From contig JAXLQK010000036.1 of the NCBI GenBank assembly GCA_046331665.1, forward strand, positions 3,587 through 67,586: a stretch of 64,000 nucleotides of DNA. Direction: 5' to 3'. The translations under genes were made by a program, and so were the position numbers. The notes beneath the pieces are model-generated. The model made no database searches. It had not been told where the DNA came from and was given only the letters and a program-made list of their open reading frames with translations. Of this stretch, positions 37,445 to 47,552 are shown piece by piece. Every line of letters starts with the position of its first letter. The first letter of the stretch is position 1. This DNA is from CAWBAT01 sp046331665. GTDB taxonomy: Bacteria; Acidobacteriota; Terriglobia; Versatilivoradales; Versatilivoraceae.

Positions 37445-38746
37445 TTGAAGATTGAGGTAAAGAACGAGTCTTCCTGCAAAAAGGAACTACGTATTGAAGA
37501 AGAAGCGGAAAGCTTGAAACAGGAATATGACGCCGTTTCTCAGAAGTATCAGAGACAGGCAAGCGTTCCAGGGTTTCGTCGAGGGAAGACTCCGCTGGCA
37601 GTCGTCTTGCAGCGGTACAAGAAGGAAATTCAAGAGGACTTTTTGGATGCTGCGGTTCGACGGTGCTTGACGGAAGCACTTCAAACGGAGAAACTCGACC
37701 CTCTCGAGCCTCCTCATATCCATGATCTTCATTATCAGCAAGGCGAATCCTTGAAGTTCACGGCTGCCTTCGAAGTCATGCCGAAGATCGAGGTGGCGCA
37801 GTATAAGGGACTGGAGATCGAGAAGACCACCGCTGAAGTGAAGGATGAAGAAGTCGAAAGCACCTTGAAAAATTATCAGGAACGAATGGCTCAGTATGTG
37901 CCGGTCACCGATCGCTCGGTTCAAAATGGAGACTTTGCTGTCATCTCTTATACTGGGCGGTTCCAAGATCCAGCTCGTGCTTCCCTTCATGAGGACGAAT
38001 CATATTGCGAGGTAGGAGCCAGTGGCACGCTCCCGGAGTTTACAGAAAACCTCATGGGTGCTTCAGTTGGGGAGACCAAGTCTATTCGAGTGAAATATCC
38101 AGATGATTTTCCAAATAAGCAGCTGGCGGCACAGGAAGTTGATTATTCCATTGAAGTGAAAGGGATAAAGATCAAGCAGGTGCCAGAATTGAGCGATGAG
38201 TTTGCCAAAGACGCCGGTGAATTTAAGAGCCTGGAGGAGATGCGAGAGAAGGTGAAGGCTGAAATCCTCCAGCACAAGGAAGAAGCGGCGCGGCTAGATA
38301 TGCAGGAGAAGGTGCTTGATCTGATTATCTCGCGGAATTCCTTCGAAGTTCCGGAATCTCTTGTGAAGCGACAGCTCGAGAATCGCCTTAACGATTATGT
38401 GAGAAGTTTATTGAGACGCGGGGTTCATCCCCAGGCAATGAACATCGATTGGAATGATCTTAGAGAGCAACAAAAAGAACAGGCCCTTCGCGACGTAAAA
38501 GCGGCGTTGGTCATCGAGCACGTGGCGGGTTTGGAAAATATTGCAATCTCCGATGAGGAAGTAGACGAAGATATTGCCGTACACGCGCGGAATGCCCGCC
38601 AATCGGTAGATGCCGTCAAATCACGCTTGACAAAGGAAGGGGCCATCGATAGAATCAAGGACAGAATTCGAAATCGAAAGACACTAGACCTATTGCTGAA
38701 TTCAACCATTATCAAAGACCCGCAAGGAAGTATTGTCCAACCTTAA
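37445..38746 (+). CDS. tig: Trigger factor (ribosome-associated chaperone/peptidyl-prolyl isomerase)
   Basis: Binds ribosomal protein L23 at the exit tunnel and folds nascent chains. 433 residues, TTG start at 37445. N-terminal ribosome-binding domain with the signature VPGFRRGKTPLAVV, a PPIase domain (about 150-240) and the C-terminal helical arms. The PPIase part is diverged from FKBP consensus, as is common. Order tig-clpP-clpX-lon is a standard proteostasis block. No ribosome site decides between this TTG and downstream alternatives, but similarity begins at residue 1. Confidence 0.95.
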   Translation: MKIEVKNESSCKKELRIEEEAESLKQEYDAVSQKYQRQASVPGFRRGKTPLAVVLQRYKKEIQEDFLDAAVRRCLTEALQTEKLDPLEPPHIHDLHYQQGESLKFTAAFEVMPKIEVAQYKGLEIEKTTAEVKDEEVESTLKNYQERMAQYVPVTDRSVQNGDFAVISYTGRFQDPARASLHEDESYCEVGASGTLPEFTENLMGASVGETKSIRVKYPDDFPNKQLAAQEVDYSIEVKGIKIKQVPELSDEFAKDAGEFKSLEEMREKVKAEILQHKEEAARLDMQEKVLDLIISRNSFEVPESLVKRQLENRLNDYVRSLLRRGVHPQAMNIDWNDLREQQKEQALRDVKAALVIEHVAGLENIAISDEEVDEDIAVHARNARQSVDAVKSRLTKEGAIDRIKDRIRNRKTLDLLLNSTIIKDPQGSIVQP

Positions 38747-38788
38747 GAATCCGTTGCTCATTCGTCACCTTTTGAAGGAAAACATCGC

Positions 38789-39373
38789 ATGCTAGTACCA
38801 ATGGTAGTCGAACAGACCAGCCGGGGAGAGCGCGCCTACGACATCTACTCCCGGCTTCTGAAAGACAGTATCATCTTCTTGGGGACACCCGTTGATGACA
38901 ATGTAGCCAACTTGGTGACAGCACAGCTTCTGTTTCTGGAAGCCGAAGACCCCGAGAAAGATATCTCGCTTTATATCAACAGTCCGGGGGGGTCAATTAC
39001 GGCCGGATTGGCCATTTATGACACCATCCAGTTTATCCGTCCCGATGTCACCACGATCTGTATTGGTCAGGCTGCCAGTATGGGAGCCCTGCTGCTTTCC
39101 GCCGGGACCAAAGGGAAGCGCTTCGCTCTCCCCAATTCACGCATCTTGATCCATCAGCCTTCGATGGGCAATTTGTCGGGTCAGGCCACTGACATTGACA
39201 TCCATGCCAAAGAGATTCTCCGCCTCCGGTCTATCTGTAATGAGGTGTTACAGAAACACACCGGGCAGCTCTTGGAAAAGATCGAGCGAGACGTCGAGCG
39301 GGATTACATCATGACGGCGCAAGAAGCCAAGGAATATGGGATTGTGGATCAGGTGATTACACACCACGAATGA
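38789..39373 (+). CDS. clpP: ATP-dependent Clp protease proteolytic subunit ClpP
   Basis: Serine protease subunit that forms the tetradecameric barrel and works with ClpX. 194 residues. Catalytic triad: S97 in GQAASMGALLL, H122 in ILIHQP and D172 in ERDYIMTAQEA. The N-terminus (MLVPMVVEQTSRGERAYDIY) is the expected axial-loop region. AAGGA lies upstream of the ATG. It is followed by clpX after about 100 bases, so the protease and its unfoldase are made together. Confidence 0.97.
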   Translation: MLVPMVVEQTSRGERAYDIYSRLLKDSIIFLGTPVDDNVANLVTAQLLFLEAEDPEKDISLYINSPGGSITAGLAIYDTIQFIRPDVTTICIGQAASMGALLLSAGTKGKRFALPNSRILIHQPSMGNLSGQATDIDIHAKEILRLRSICNEVLQKHTGQLLEKIERDVERDYIMTAQEAKEYGIVDQVITHHE

Positions 39374-39475
39374 TCATTTCGACGCAGATTTCCCTCTTGA
39401 ACGACCTAGACAATGCCGAAAAAACGTATATGCTGATAGAGATGAGTGCAGGCATATCTCTGGGAGGCTATTGGA

Positions 39476-40711
39476 TTGAAAAGAAATACGAACGATGAGA
39501 CTCTCCGGTGCTCTTTCTGTAATAAGAGCCAAAATGAGGTTCGCAAGCTGATTGCGGGACCCACGGTCTTTATCTGCGATGAGTGCGTACGTGTTTGCAA
39601 TGATATCATCGATGATGAGCAAGTCATTGAATCCGACTTAAAAAGCCATCCGCTGCCTAAGCCTCATGAAGTCAAGGCTTACCTAGATGAATATGTGATC
39701 GGCCAGGAAAAAACCAAGAAGAAGCTGGCGGTCGCTGTCTACAACCACTACAAAAGGATTGAGCTTTCCAAGCGCCGCAGCGATGTGGAGCTCAATAAGA
39801 GCAATATCCTGCTGATCGGTCCGACGGGAACTGGAAAAACCCTGCTAGCTCAGACGCTTGCCAAGCGACTGAGTGTCCCGTTTGCCATTGTTGACGCTAC
39901 GACCTTGACCGAGGCGGGATACGTCGGCGAGGATGTTGAAAATATCATCCTTAAATTGCTGCAGAATGCCAACGGCGACATCGAGCGCTGTCAAAATGGA
40001 ATCATTTACATCGATGAGGTCGATAAGATCTGCCGTAAGGACGAAAACCCCTCCATTACTCGGGATGTGTCGGGGGAGGGTGTGCAGCAGGCGCTGCTCA
40101 AGATTTTGGAGGGAACCATCGCCAACGTACCCCCGCAGGGAGGACGGAAGCATCCCCACCAGGAATTTACACAAATCGACACGACCAACATACTTTTTAT
40201 CTGCGGTGGGGCTTTTGTCGGGTTGGAAAAGGTTGTCGAGCGACGCCTGGGTAAGAAAACGGTAGGCTTTCGTGGCGAGGTGAAGAATCTTCGTGAGCGA
40301 AGGAATCTCGCGCTGTTAGAGCGGGTGGAGCCCATGGACTTGATCAAGTATGGGCTCATACCAGAGTTTGTGGGACGGTTGCCTGTGGTCGGGACTCTGG
40401 GGGATTTGGACAAGGCGGCGTTGGTTGAGATTCTCACCAAGCCGAAGAATGCCATTGTCAAGCAATACCAGAAACTCTTCGAATACGAAGGCGTGAAATT
40501 GCGCTTTGACGAGACAGCTTTGGAAGCCATTGCTGAGATGGCTCAACAGCGCAAAGTCGGGGCCAGAGGGCTTCGCGTCATTATCGAAGAGCTCATGCTC
40601 GATTTGATGTATCTGCTCCCAGCCCAGCGAAAGATCAAGGAATTTGTCGTCACCAAGGAGATGGTGCTTTCGAATCGTATTGATCTGTCATTGCTCGAAA
40701 AGGCGGGTTAG
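39476..40711 (+). CDS. clpX: ATP-dependent Clp protease ATP-binding subunit ClpX
   Basis: Hexameric AAA+ unfoldase that feeds substrates to ClpP. I start it at TTG 39476, eight bases after GGGAGG; the frame is open to 39446, but that extension contains the ribosome site. 411 residues. N-terminal zinc finger CSFCNKSQNEV...CDEC, Walker A GPTGTGKTLLAQ, Walker B YIDEVDKI, the pore loop GYVGEDVE and the sensor-2 region GARGLRVIIEE are all intact. Confidence 0.96.
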   Translation: MKRNTNDETLRCSFCNKSQNEVRKLIAGPTVFICDECVRVCNDIIDDEQVIESDLKSHPLPKPHEVKAYLDEYVIGQEKTKKKLAVAVYNHYKRIELSKRRSDVELNKSNILLIGPTGTGKTLLAQTLAKRLSVPFAIVDATTLTEAGYVGEDVENIILKLLQNANGDIERCQNGIIYIDEVDKICRKDENPSITRDVSGEGVQQALLKILEGTIANVPPQGGRKHPHQEFTQIDTTNILFICGGAFVGLEKVVERRLGKKTVGFRGEVKNLRERRNLALLERVEPMDLIKYGLIPEFVGRLPVVGTLGDLDKAALVEILTKPKNAIVKQYQKLFEYEGVKLRFDETALEAIAEMAQQRKVGARGLRVIIEELMLDLMYLLPAQRKIKEFVVTKEMVLSNRIDLSLLEKAG

Positions 40712-40734
40712 TCTCCCGGCGTCCAAGGCCACCT

Positions 40735-43149
40735 ATGTTTAATCGCGGAAAAGAAAAAGCGGATCTCTTCACCCTCCCCATGGTGCCCATTCGGGATGTG
40801 GTGCTGTTCCCCCATATGATGATCCCCTTTGTGATTGGGCGGCCAGCCTCGGTCAAAGCCCTCGAGGTTGCTTTTGCCGGGGACAAGCGCATTTTTCTGG
40901 CGACGCAGCATGATGCTTCGGTAGATGATCCCAAGCCCTCCGAAATATATTCCGTTGGAACCGTGGCCAATATTATCCAGAGCCTCCGCCTGCCCGATGG
41001 CAACATCAAGGTGCTGGTCGAAGGTTTCGAGCGCGCCAAAGCAGTTCAGATTTATGACGAAGATCACTATTTGAAAGCCGTCTTACGAGGCATGGGGGAA
41101 ACGCCAGCGGCTGGCGCTGGAGAGGCTTTGGTGAACAAAGTCACTTCTCTCTTCGAGCAGTACGTCAAGCTGAGTCAGAATCTGAACTACGATACAATCT
41201 TGTCCGCTGTGCGGTTGGAAGATGTGGGAAAGCTTGCCGATACCATCGCTTCCAATCTGACGGTCAGTATTGAAGAGAAGCAGGAATTGCTGGAAATCTT
41301 CAACCCAATCGAGCGGCTCAACCGGCTTTGCGACATCCTGGATATTGAGATTGAGAAACTGAACATGGACCGCTCCATTAACTCGCGGGTGAAGCGTCAG
41401 ATGGAGAAGGCCCAAAAGGAGTACTATCTCAACGAGAAGATGAAGGCCATCCAGAAAGAGCTCGGACGCAATGAGAAATCGGAGAATGATGAGCTCAAGA
41501 AAAAGATTGAAGTCTCCGGGATGCCCAAAGAGACCATGGAGAAGGCGCTTCAAGAGCTCAAGCGACTGGAAATGATGCCTCCCATGTCTGCTGAGACGAC
41601 GGTATCGCGCAATTACATCGACTGGCTGCTGGCCGTTCCCTGGAAGAGGCGCTCCAAAGAAGTCCACAAACTCGAACGTGCGGAAAAGGTCCTGGAAGCA
41701 GATCATTATGGTCTTGAAAAGATCAAAGAGAGGATCTTGGAGTTTCTGGCAGTCCGGCAGTTGGTGAAAACTCCCAAGGGCTCGATCTTGTGCTTTGTCG
41801 GACCTCCCGGTGTCGGAAAAACCTCTCTGGCGACCTCGATTGCGCGGGCAACTGGACGGAAGTTTGTCCGTTTGTCGCTGGGCGGGGTTCGGGATGAGGC
41901 CGAGATCAGGGGACACCGCCGGACTTACATCGGAGCTCTTCCTGGCCAGATCATCCAGATGATGAAGAAGGCCGGTACAAAGAATCCTGTCTTCCTGCTT
42001 GATGAAGTAGACAAGATGAGTATGGATTTTCGCGGGGATCCATCGGCGGCCTTGCTGGAAGTCCTGGATCCTGAACAGAATCATGCCTTTGTGGATCATT
42101 ATTTGGACGTGGAATATGACCTCTCTCAAGTCATGTTCATTGCCACCGCCAACGTTACCCACACCATCCCCCAGCCTCTGCAAGACCGAATGGAAACCAT
42201 TCGCATTTCCGGGTATACCGAAGCCGAGAAGATGGAAATTGCCAAGCGGTACTTGATTAAGAAACAGATATCCAACAATGGTTTGACACGGGACAACGTC
42301 CGCTTTCAGGATGATGCAATTCTTTCTATCATTCAAGGTTATACCCGGGAAGCCGGAGTTCGTAACTTGGAACGGGAAATTGCCTCCATTTGTCGCAAGG
42401 TCGCCCGCAACGTCGTCAAACAGGATAAGAAACTCTCAGTCTCCGTAACGCCGGAGACTGTTGCGGAGTATTTGGGAGTTCCCAAATTCCGGAAAGGCAA
42501 GTTCGAGGAAGGCAACGAAATTGGGTACGCCTCTGGATTGGCTTGGACAGAGTTTGGGGGTGAGGTGCTCACAACCGAGGCTTCACTGATGCAGGGCAAG
42601 GGAAAGTTGATGCTTACCGGGAAGCTGGGAGATGTGATGCAGGAGTCGGCTCAGGCTGCGATGAGTTATGTGCGCTCGAGAGCGAGCCTCTATGGGGTTC
42701 CTCGTGATTTTTACCGGGAGTACGATGTCCATATTCATGTTCCCGAGGGCGCGATCCCCAAAGACGGTCCTTCGGCCGGAATCACGATGGCCACCTCTTT
42801 AATCTCTGCGGTTACCAAGATTCCTGTCCGCCGCGATGTCGCCATGACTGGCGAAATCACCTTGCGAGGGAAAGTACTTCCCATTGGTGGGGTCAAGGAA
42901 AAGCTTCTGGCCGCACATCGCTTTGGGTTTAAGACCATCATCTTGCCCAAGGAAAACGAGAAAGACTTGACTGAAATTCCGAAGTATATCCAGGAGCAGT
43001 TCTCGATCAATCTCGTGGAAACGATGGATGAGGTTCTCCGCGTCGCTCTGGAGTATCCCATCCAGGTTCCCGACAAGAAAGAAGAGAAAATTTCCGAATA
43101 TGAGGATTCGATCGAGAAGGATTTTTCTCAGGAATCTATCACCCATTGA
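40735..43149 (+). CDS. lon: ATP-dependent protease Lon
   Basis: Cytoplasmic AAA+ serine protease for damaged and regulatory proteins. 804 residues: LAN substrate domain (about 1-210, starting LPMVPIRDVVLFPHMMIPF), coiled-coil linker, AAA+ module (Walker A GPPGVGKTSLAT, Walker B VFLLDEVDKM) and the C-terminal peptidase with S680 in KDGPSAGITMA and the catalytic lysine in GGVKEKLLAAHRFG. The last residues are acidic. Its stop codon overlaps the engB start (TTGA), so translation is coupled. Confidence 0.97.
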   Translation: MFNRGKEKADLFTLPMVPIRDVVLFPHMMIPFVIGRPASVKALEVAFAGDKRIFLATQHDASVDDPKPSEIYSVGTVANIIQSLRLPDGNIKVLVEGFERAKAVQIYDEDHYLKAVLRGMGETPAAGAGEALVNKVTSLFEQYVKLSQNLNYDTILSAVRLEDVGKLADTIASNLTVSIEEKQELLEIFNPIERLNRLCDILDIEIEKLNMDRSINSRVKRQMEKAQKEYYLNEKMKAIQKELGRNEKSENDELKKKIEVSGMPKETMEKALQELKRLEMMPPMSAETTVSRNYIDWLLAVPWKRRSKEVHKLERAEKVLEADHYGLEKIKERILEFLAVRQLVKTPKGSILCFVGPPGVGKTSLATSIARATGRKFVRLSLGGVRDEAEIRGHRRTYIGALPGQIIQMMKKAGTKNPVFLLDEVDKMSMDFRGDPSAALLEVLDPEQNHAFVDHYLDVEYDLSQVMFIATANVTHTIPQPLQDRMETIRISGYTEAEKMEIAKRYLIKKQISNNGLTRDNVRFQDDAILSIIQGYTREAGVRNLEREIASICRKVARNVVKQDKKLSVSVTPETVAEYLGVPKFRKGKFEEGNEIGYASGLAWTEFGGEVLTTEASLMQGKGKLMLTGKLGDVMQESAQAAMSYVRSRASLYGVPRDFYREYDVHIHVPEGAIPKDGPSAGITMATSLISAVTKIPVRRDVAMTGEITLRGKVLPIGGVKEKLLAAHRFGFKTIILPKENEKDLTEIPKYIQEQFSINLVETMDEVLRVALEYPIQVPDKKEEKISEYEDSIEKDFSQESITH

Positions 43150-43769
43150 CGATAGTATCTGCAGAACTGGTTTGCACGGCTGCTGACCCCTGTCATTTCC
43201 CAAAAGAGAACCTTCCGGAAGTTGCGTTTGTTGGAAGATCAAACGTTGGAAAATCCAGTTTGATCAACAGCCTGACCCAGAAAAGGAAATTAGCTTTTAC
43301 GAGCTCAACCCCTGGGCGCACCCAGCGCATTCATTTCTACAGAATCAACCACGAATTCTATTTTGTCGATTTACCAGGGTATGGTTATGCGAAGGCCCCT
43401 CGTCAGGAGAAGCGCCTGTGGGCGGAACTTATTCAAGACTATCTTGGAGGTAGAGATCAGCTTGTCAGTTGTGTTTTAGCCATCGATTCCCGACTCGGTC
43501 CAACATCCTTGGATTTGGAACGTCTACGATGGTTTCAGCAGAATCTCCTTCCTTTTATCATTGTTTCTACAAAATCCGATAAGCTGTCCAAAAGCGAATT
43601 GAGAAAATCACTGAACCACACCCAGAGTCTCTTGCCAACCAGCCCGTTGATCGCCTTCTCTGCCACCAGCGGTGAGGGGAGAGAAAAAGTGTGGCAGTGC
43701 CTTTATCCTCAAATCTATAGAAAGACTTCACGTTCTTCGTCTACTCTGCCGATGAACTTCTCAAACTAA
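43146..43769 (+). CDS. engB: Ribosome biogenesis GTPase EngB/YsxC
   Basis: Cytoplasmic GTPase needed for late 50S assembly. TTG start at 43146 overlaps the lon stop by four bases; 207 residues. GTPase motifs: P-loop GRSNVGKSSLIN, switch region TSSTPGRTQ, G3 DLPGYGYAK, G4 TKSDK and G5 SATSGEG. The C-terminal 20 residues are Ser-rich and not conserved. Confidence 0.93.
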   Translation: MTIVSAELVCTAADPCHFPKENLPEVAFVGRSNVGKSSLINSLTQKRKLAFTSSTPGRTQRIHFYRINHEFYFVDLPGYGYAKAPRQEKRLWAELIQDYLGGRDQLVSCVLAIDSRLGPTSLDLERLRWFQQNLLPFIIVSTKSDKLSKSELRKSLNHTQSLLPTSPLIAFSATSGEGREKVWQCLYPQIYRKTSRSSSTLPMNFSN

Positions 43770-43862
43770 AATCATTGCCAAAGCCAGACCATCCGTTTCA
43801 CCACATCCCATTTGCAGTCTCTAGGACCACTCAGGGACTAGAGTCGTATTCAAGGAGCACCC

Positions 43863-45116
43863 ATGGACATTGCTGAATTGAAGGAAATGAATATCGCCGC
43901 CCTGACCCAGATCGCAAAGGATCTGAATGTCGTCGGCGCTACAGGAATGCGCAAGCAGGAGTTAATCTTTAAGATTCTCCAGGCCCAGACCGAAAAAAGC
44001 GGGCTGATTTTCTCGGAAGGCGTTTTAGAAACGCTTCCCGACGGATTTGGATTTCTCCGTGCGCCGGATTACAACTATCTCCCTGGCCCCGATGACATCT
44101 ATGTTTCCCCCTCCCAGATCCGCAAATTTGATTTGCATACAGGGGACACGGTTTCCGGCCAGATCCGTCCTCCCAAGGACGGCGAGCGGTACTTTGCGTT
44201 GATCAAAGTTGAAGCGATCAACTTTGAGCACCCTGACATCGCGAAAAATAAGATCTTTTTTGACAACCTGACTCCCCTTTATCCCAACCAGCGCCTGCGC
44301 CTGGAGGCGAGTCCCGATAATCTTTCGGCGCGTGTTTTAGACCTTTTGACGCCGATTGGAAAAGGTCAGCGTGGATTGATCGTCTCTCCGCCACGTACCG
44401 GAAAAACCATGCTGTTGCAGACGATCGCCAATTCGATTACCCAGAACCACCCCGAAGTCATCCTCATCGTGCTTCTTATTGACGAGCGTCCTGAGGAAGT
44501 CACCGATATGCAGAGGTCGGTGAATGGGGAAGTCATCAGCTCAACCTTTGATGAGCCTGCAACGCGTCACGTTCAAGTGGCGGAAATGGTGATTGAAAAG
44601 GCAAAAAGATTAGTTGAGCACAAACGGGATGTTGTCATCCTGCTGGACTCCATTACACGCCTGGCCCGCGCCTATAACACGATTGTTCCACCCTCGGGAA
44701 AGGTGCTCTCCGGCGGCGTCGATTCCAATGCCTTACAGCGACCGAAGCGTTTCTTCGGGGCGGCCAGAAATGTCGAAGAGGGTGGAAGTTTGACCATCAT
44801 CGCGACGGCCCTGATCGATACCGGAAGTCGGATGGATGACGTGATTTTTGAAGAATTCAAGGGGACCGGCAACATGGAAGTGCACTTGGAACGCAAACTG
44901 GCCGACAAGCGTGTCTTCCCGGCAATTGATATCAACCGTTCCGGAACACGGAAAGAAGAGTTGTTGCTTTCCAAGGACGAATTGAATCGGGTGTGGATTC
45001 TGAGGAAGGTGTTAAATCAATTGTCGCCGGTCGAAACGATGGAGCTTTTGATCGACCGACTTTCCAAAAAGAAAACGAACGCCGATTTCTTGAATTCAAT
45101 GAGTAATGGGGGATAA
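43863..45116 (+). CDS. rho: Transcription termination factor Rho
   Basis: Hexameric RNA helicase that ends untranslated transcripts. 417 residues, without the long insertions seen in some phyla. N-terminal Rho_N helix bundle (AELKEMNIAALTQIAKDL), RNA-binding cold-shock-like domain (FGFLRAPDYNYLPGPDDIYV), Walker A SPPRTGKTMLLQ, IDERPEEVTDM and the bicyclomycin-site region GGVDSNALQRPKRFFGAARN. ATG at 43863; AAGGAG is seven bases upstream. Rho may account for the scarcity of clear hairpin-plus-U terminators in this window. Confidence 0.97.
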   Translation: MDIAELKEMNIAALTQIAKDLNVVGATGMRKQELIFKILQAQTEKSGLIFSEGVLETLPDGFGFLRAPDYNYLPGPDDIYVSPSQIRKFDLHTGDTVSGQIRPPKDGERYFALIKVEAINFEHPDIAKNKIFFDNLTPLYPNQRLRLEASPDNLSARVLDLLTPIGKGQRGLIVSPPRTGKTMLLQTIANSITQNHPEVILIVLLIDERPEEVTDMQRSVNGEVISSTFDEPATRHVQVAEMVIEKAKRLVEHKRDVVILLDSITRLARAYNTIVPPSGKVLSGGVDSNALQRPKRFFGAARNVEEGGSLTIIATALIDTGSRMDDVIFEEFKGTGNMEVHLERKLADKRVFPAIDINRSGTRKEELLLSKDELNRVWILRKVLNQLSPVETMELLIDRLSKKKTNADFLNSMSNGG

Positions 45117-45197
45117 ACGGGATTACTTTAAGTCCGCAGGCTAGCACCCTCCCTCCACGTGAGTCCCCCCTAAGCAGGGCTCCATTTCAATACGCCG

Positions 45198-45899
45198 CTA
45201 GCTATGGCCTTTCTGCTTCGCGATCTCTTCCACCCAGCCCAGGATTTCCTGGACGACCTCTTCGATTGTTTTTGACGAAGTGTCCAGATCCCTTGCACCT
45301 TCAGCTCGAACCAGCGGTGAATCGGATCGTTGACTGTCCCGCGCGTCGCGCAATTTGATATCAACCAAGGTCTCTTCCAAAGTCACTCGTACTCCGCGCT
45401 GTTGGTTTTCTCGATAACGCCGCTCGGCCCGGGTCGGTTCGGAAGCATCCAGGAATACTTTGAGGTCCGCATTGGGGAAAACTTTCGTTCCGATATCCCT
45501 CCCCTCCAAGACGACGGCCCCAGCCTTTCCCATTTCACGCTGGGCCTGGACAAGAACCTTGCGAACGCCTGAGATCGCTGATACCTTTGAAGCCGCCTGG
45601 CTCACAGCTTCATCGCGGATCGACAGAGTAACTTCCTGATCATCGAGGAAAACATGGTAATCGTCGGTGGAACCTTTTAGGGTAATCTTGGCGTTTTTGG
45701 CGACATCGACAATTTGCTCGGGATCATCCAATCGTTCGTTCAGACGCAAGGCTTTGAGCCCCACGGCCCGGTACATTGCCCCAGTATCAATGTAAAGATA
45801 TCCCAATTCCTTCGCGACTCTCTTGGCGACCGTACTTTTTCCGGCCCCTGAAGGACCATCTATCGCAACGATCAAGCCAGCTTTAGGATTGCTGCTCAT
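45198..45899 (-). CDS. cmk: Cytidylate kinase
   Basis: Phosphorylates CMP and dCMP with ATP in the cytoplasm. The ATG at 45899 (MSSNPKAGLIVAIDG) gives 233 residues, the usual size; the open frame continues upstream to 46232 without similarity. P-loop IDGPSGAGKSTVAKRV, NMP-binding TGAMYRAVG, EGRDIGTKVFPNA and RRYRENQQRG motifs are intact. It converges with rho. Confidence 0.94.
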   Translation of the reverse strand: MSSNPKAGLIVAIDGPSGAGKSTVAKRVAKELGYLYIDTGAMYRAVGLKALRLNERLDDPEQIVDVAKNAKITLKGSTDDYHVFLDDQEVTLSIRDEAVSQAASKVSAISGVRKVLVQAQREMGKAGAVVLEGRDIGTKVFPNADLKVFLDASEPTRAERRYRENQQRGVRVTLEETLVDIKLRDARDSQRSDSPLVRAEGARDLDTSSKTIEEVVQEILGWVEEIAKQKGHS

Positions 45900-46175
45900 A
45901 GTGGACTCTGTCTCCAATCGTACGTTAACTCTTGAGGCAATTGGGAACAACCCGGCCTGATTTCCCCGAGAGTAGCGGCCCTTTAGTTTCTTTTGACCCC
46001 GGTGAGAATAGAATGGACCGATGGCCTTCGTCAAACCATTCGCATGGGCTTTGAAGAACCGCCTTTTTTCGCCAGGTTGTGAGTGGGGGCAGGGTCTTGG
46101 AGAATCCAACCCCTTCAGCCACATAGGGAGCCTCAAGTTGCAAATTTGGCGGCGCTCTTCTATTCTTAGCACGCC

Positions 46176-47510
46176 ATGGCACTTTCTACCTCCTTGAACC
46201 AGAAGCCCAATATCCAGCCTGCAGAAAAACACCCCAAAGGGTTGGTTGTTCTCTTTGCCGTTGAAATGTGGGAGCGGTTCGGTTTTTACACCATCAGTTC
46301 AACGCTGGCTCTGTATCTGCGCGACCCAACTCGCGGGCTGGGGTGGTCGGAAGCAAGTGTTGTCACTTTAGTTTCTTACTTTTTGATGCTGGTTTATGCC
46401 AGCCCGCTCATCGGCGGTTGGATCGCTGACAAAGTTCTTGGCTACAGGTTTGCGATAACGATCGGGGGTGTTCTGCTTGGGGTTGGGTACTTCCTTCTTT
46501 ATTTTCCTCCAGTGACTCTACTCTACTTGGGTTTGGCTTTAATTGTCATCGGGAATGGATTTTTTAAGCCGAACGTTTCGACTCTGGTGGGTAATCTTTA
46601 TGAGGAAGGCAGCTCCCTTAAGGATTCAGCTTACAATATTTTCTACATGGGCATCAATACCGGAGCCTTTATGGCCCCATTGGTTGCCGAATTCGTCCAA
46701 CAACGCCTGGGCTTCCGCGCCGCTTTTAGTGGAGCGGGGTTTGGAATGATTGTGAGCCTGCTGATCTTTTGGAGTTTCCGCAGATGGGTGGAAGCCAAAG
46801 GAACCAGGACCAGCTATGCTCAAACCGAAGGGAGCGGGGCCGGATCTTTGTCGGGAAAGGACTCCATCGAGGCAGTTCCTGATTCCTGGCGGGTTGCCGC
46901 GTTATTGGTCATTTTTGCGATCGTCATCGTCTTCTGGATGCTCTTTTACCAGAGCACGTTGACATTGATCTATTTTGCCAACGATCATACAAACTGGGCG
47001 GCGATCGGGAACGTATCGGGTGTTCTTTCGGCCGCGATTAACCCGTTTTGGATCATTACGCTGACATTTCCTCTGATCGCCTTCTGGGGATGGCTCGACC
47101 GGAGAGGACTTGAGCCGTCGACTCCTGCCAAAATGGCCCTTGGAATGAGTTTGATCGGAGGAGCTTTTTATCTGATGGCCCTGGCGAGCTTTTCTGGCGG
47201 AAACGCAGGGCGGGTATCACCGTGGTGGCTGATCGCTGCCTATGGAATTGTCTCGCTAGGTGAGCTCATGTTATCACCCATGGGACTCTCTTTGGTTTCC
47301 AAGGTTGCCCCTTCCAGAATGCGAGGCTTGATGATGGGAGCGTGGTTCGTTGCCTTGGCGTTGGGAGGAAAACTCACCGCGATTGGTGTCTACTGGACAG
47401 TCTGGAGTCACTCGACTTTTTTTGCAATTCTGGCTTCCATGGCTATGGCCATGGCGCTGTTGCTCTGGATCGTATTGAAGCCGCTCAAAAAGGCGATGCC
47501 GGGAGTGTGA
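46176..47510 (+). CDS. POT/PTR family peptide transporter (MFS)
   Basis: Proton-coupled di/tripeptide symporter of the inner membrane, 444 residues with about 12 transmembrane helices. The POT signature is in helix 1 (EMWERFGFYTISSTLALYL, the ExxERF motif). The second PTR motif region reads FFKPNVSTLVGNLY. The domain between helices 6 and 7 is short. Upstream, 276 bases separate it from the divergent cmk. Substrate breadth cannot be predicted. Confidence 0.88.
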   Translation: MALSTSLNQKPNIQPAEKHPKGLVVLFAVEMWERFGFYTISSTLALYLRDPTRGLGWSEASVVTLVSYFLMLVYASPLIGGWIADKVLGYRFAITIGGVLLGVGYFLLYFPPVTLLYLGLALIVIGNGFFKPNVSTLVGNLYEEGSSLKDSAYNIFYMGINTGAFMAPLVAEFVQQRLGFRAAFSGAGFGMIVSLLIFWSFRRWVEAKGTRTSYAQTEGSGAGSLSGKDSIEAVPDSWRVAALLVIFAIVIVFWMLFYQSTLTLIYFANDHTNWAAIGNVSGVLSAAINPFWIITLTFPLIAFWGWLDRRGLEPSTPAKMALGMSLIGGAFYLMALASFSGGNAGRVSPWWLIAAYGIVSLGELMLSPMGLSLVSKVAPSRMRGLMMGAWFVALALGGKLTAIGVYWTVWSHSTFFAILASMAMAMALLLWIVLKPLKKAMPGV

Positions 47511-47552
47511 GCCCTTGGCCCTGAATTGCGCAGCTTCCCAGTTCGTACTGGA

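Noticed and set aside
41083..42336. 417-residue open frame on the minus strand inside lon
   Set aside because: It lies wholly opposite the well-conserved lon gene, has no recognisable domain and no ribosome site; it is a shadow of lon codon use.
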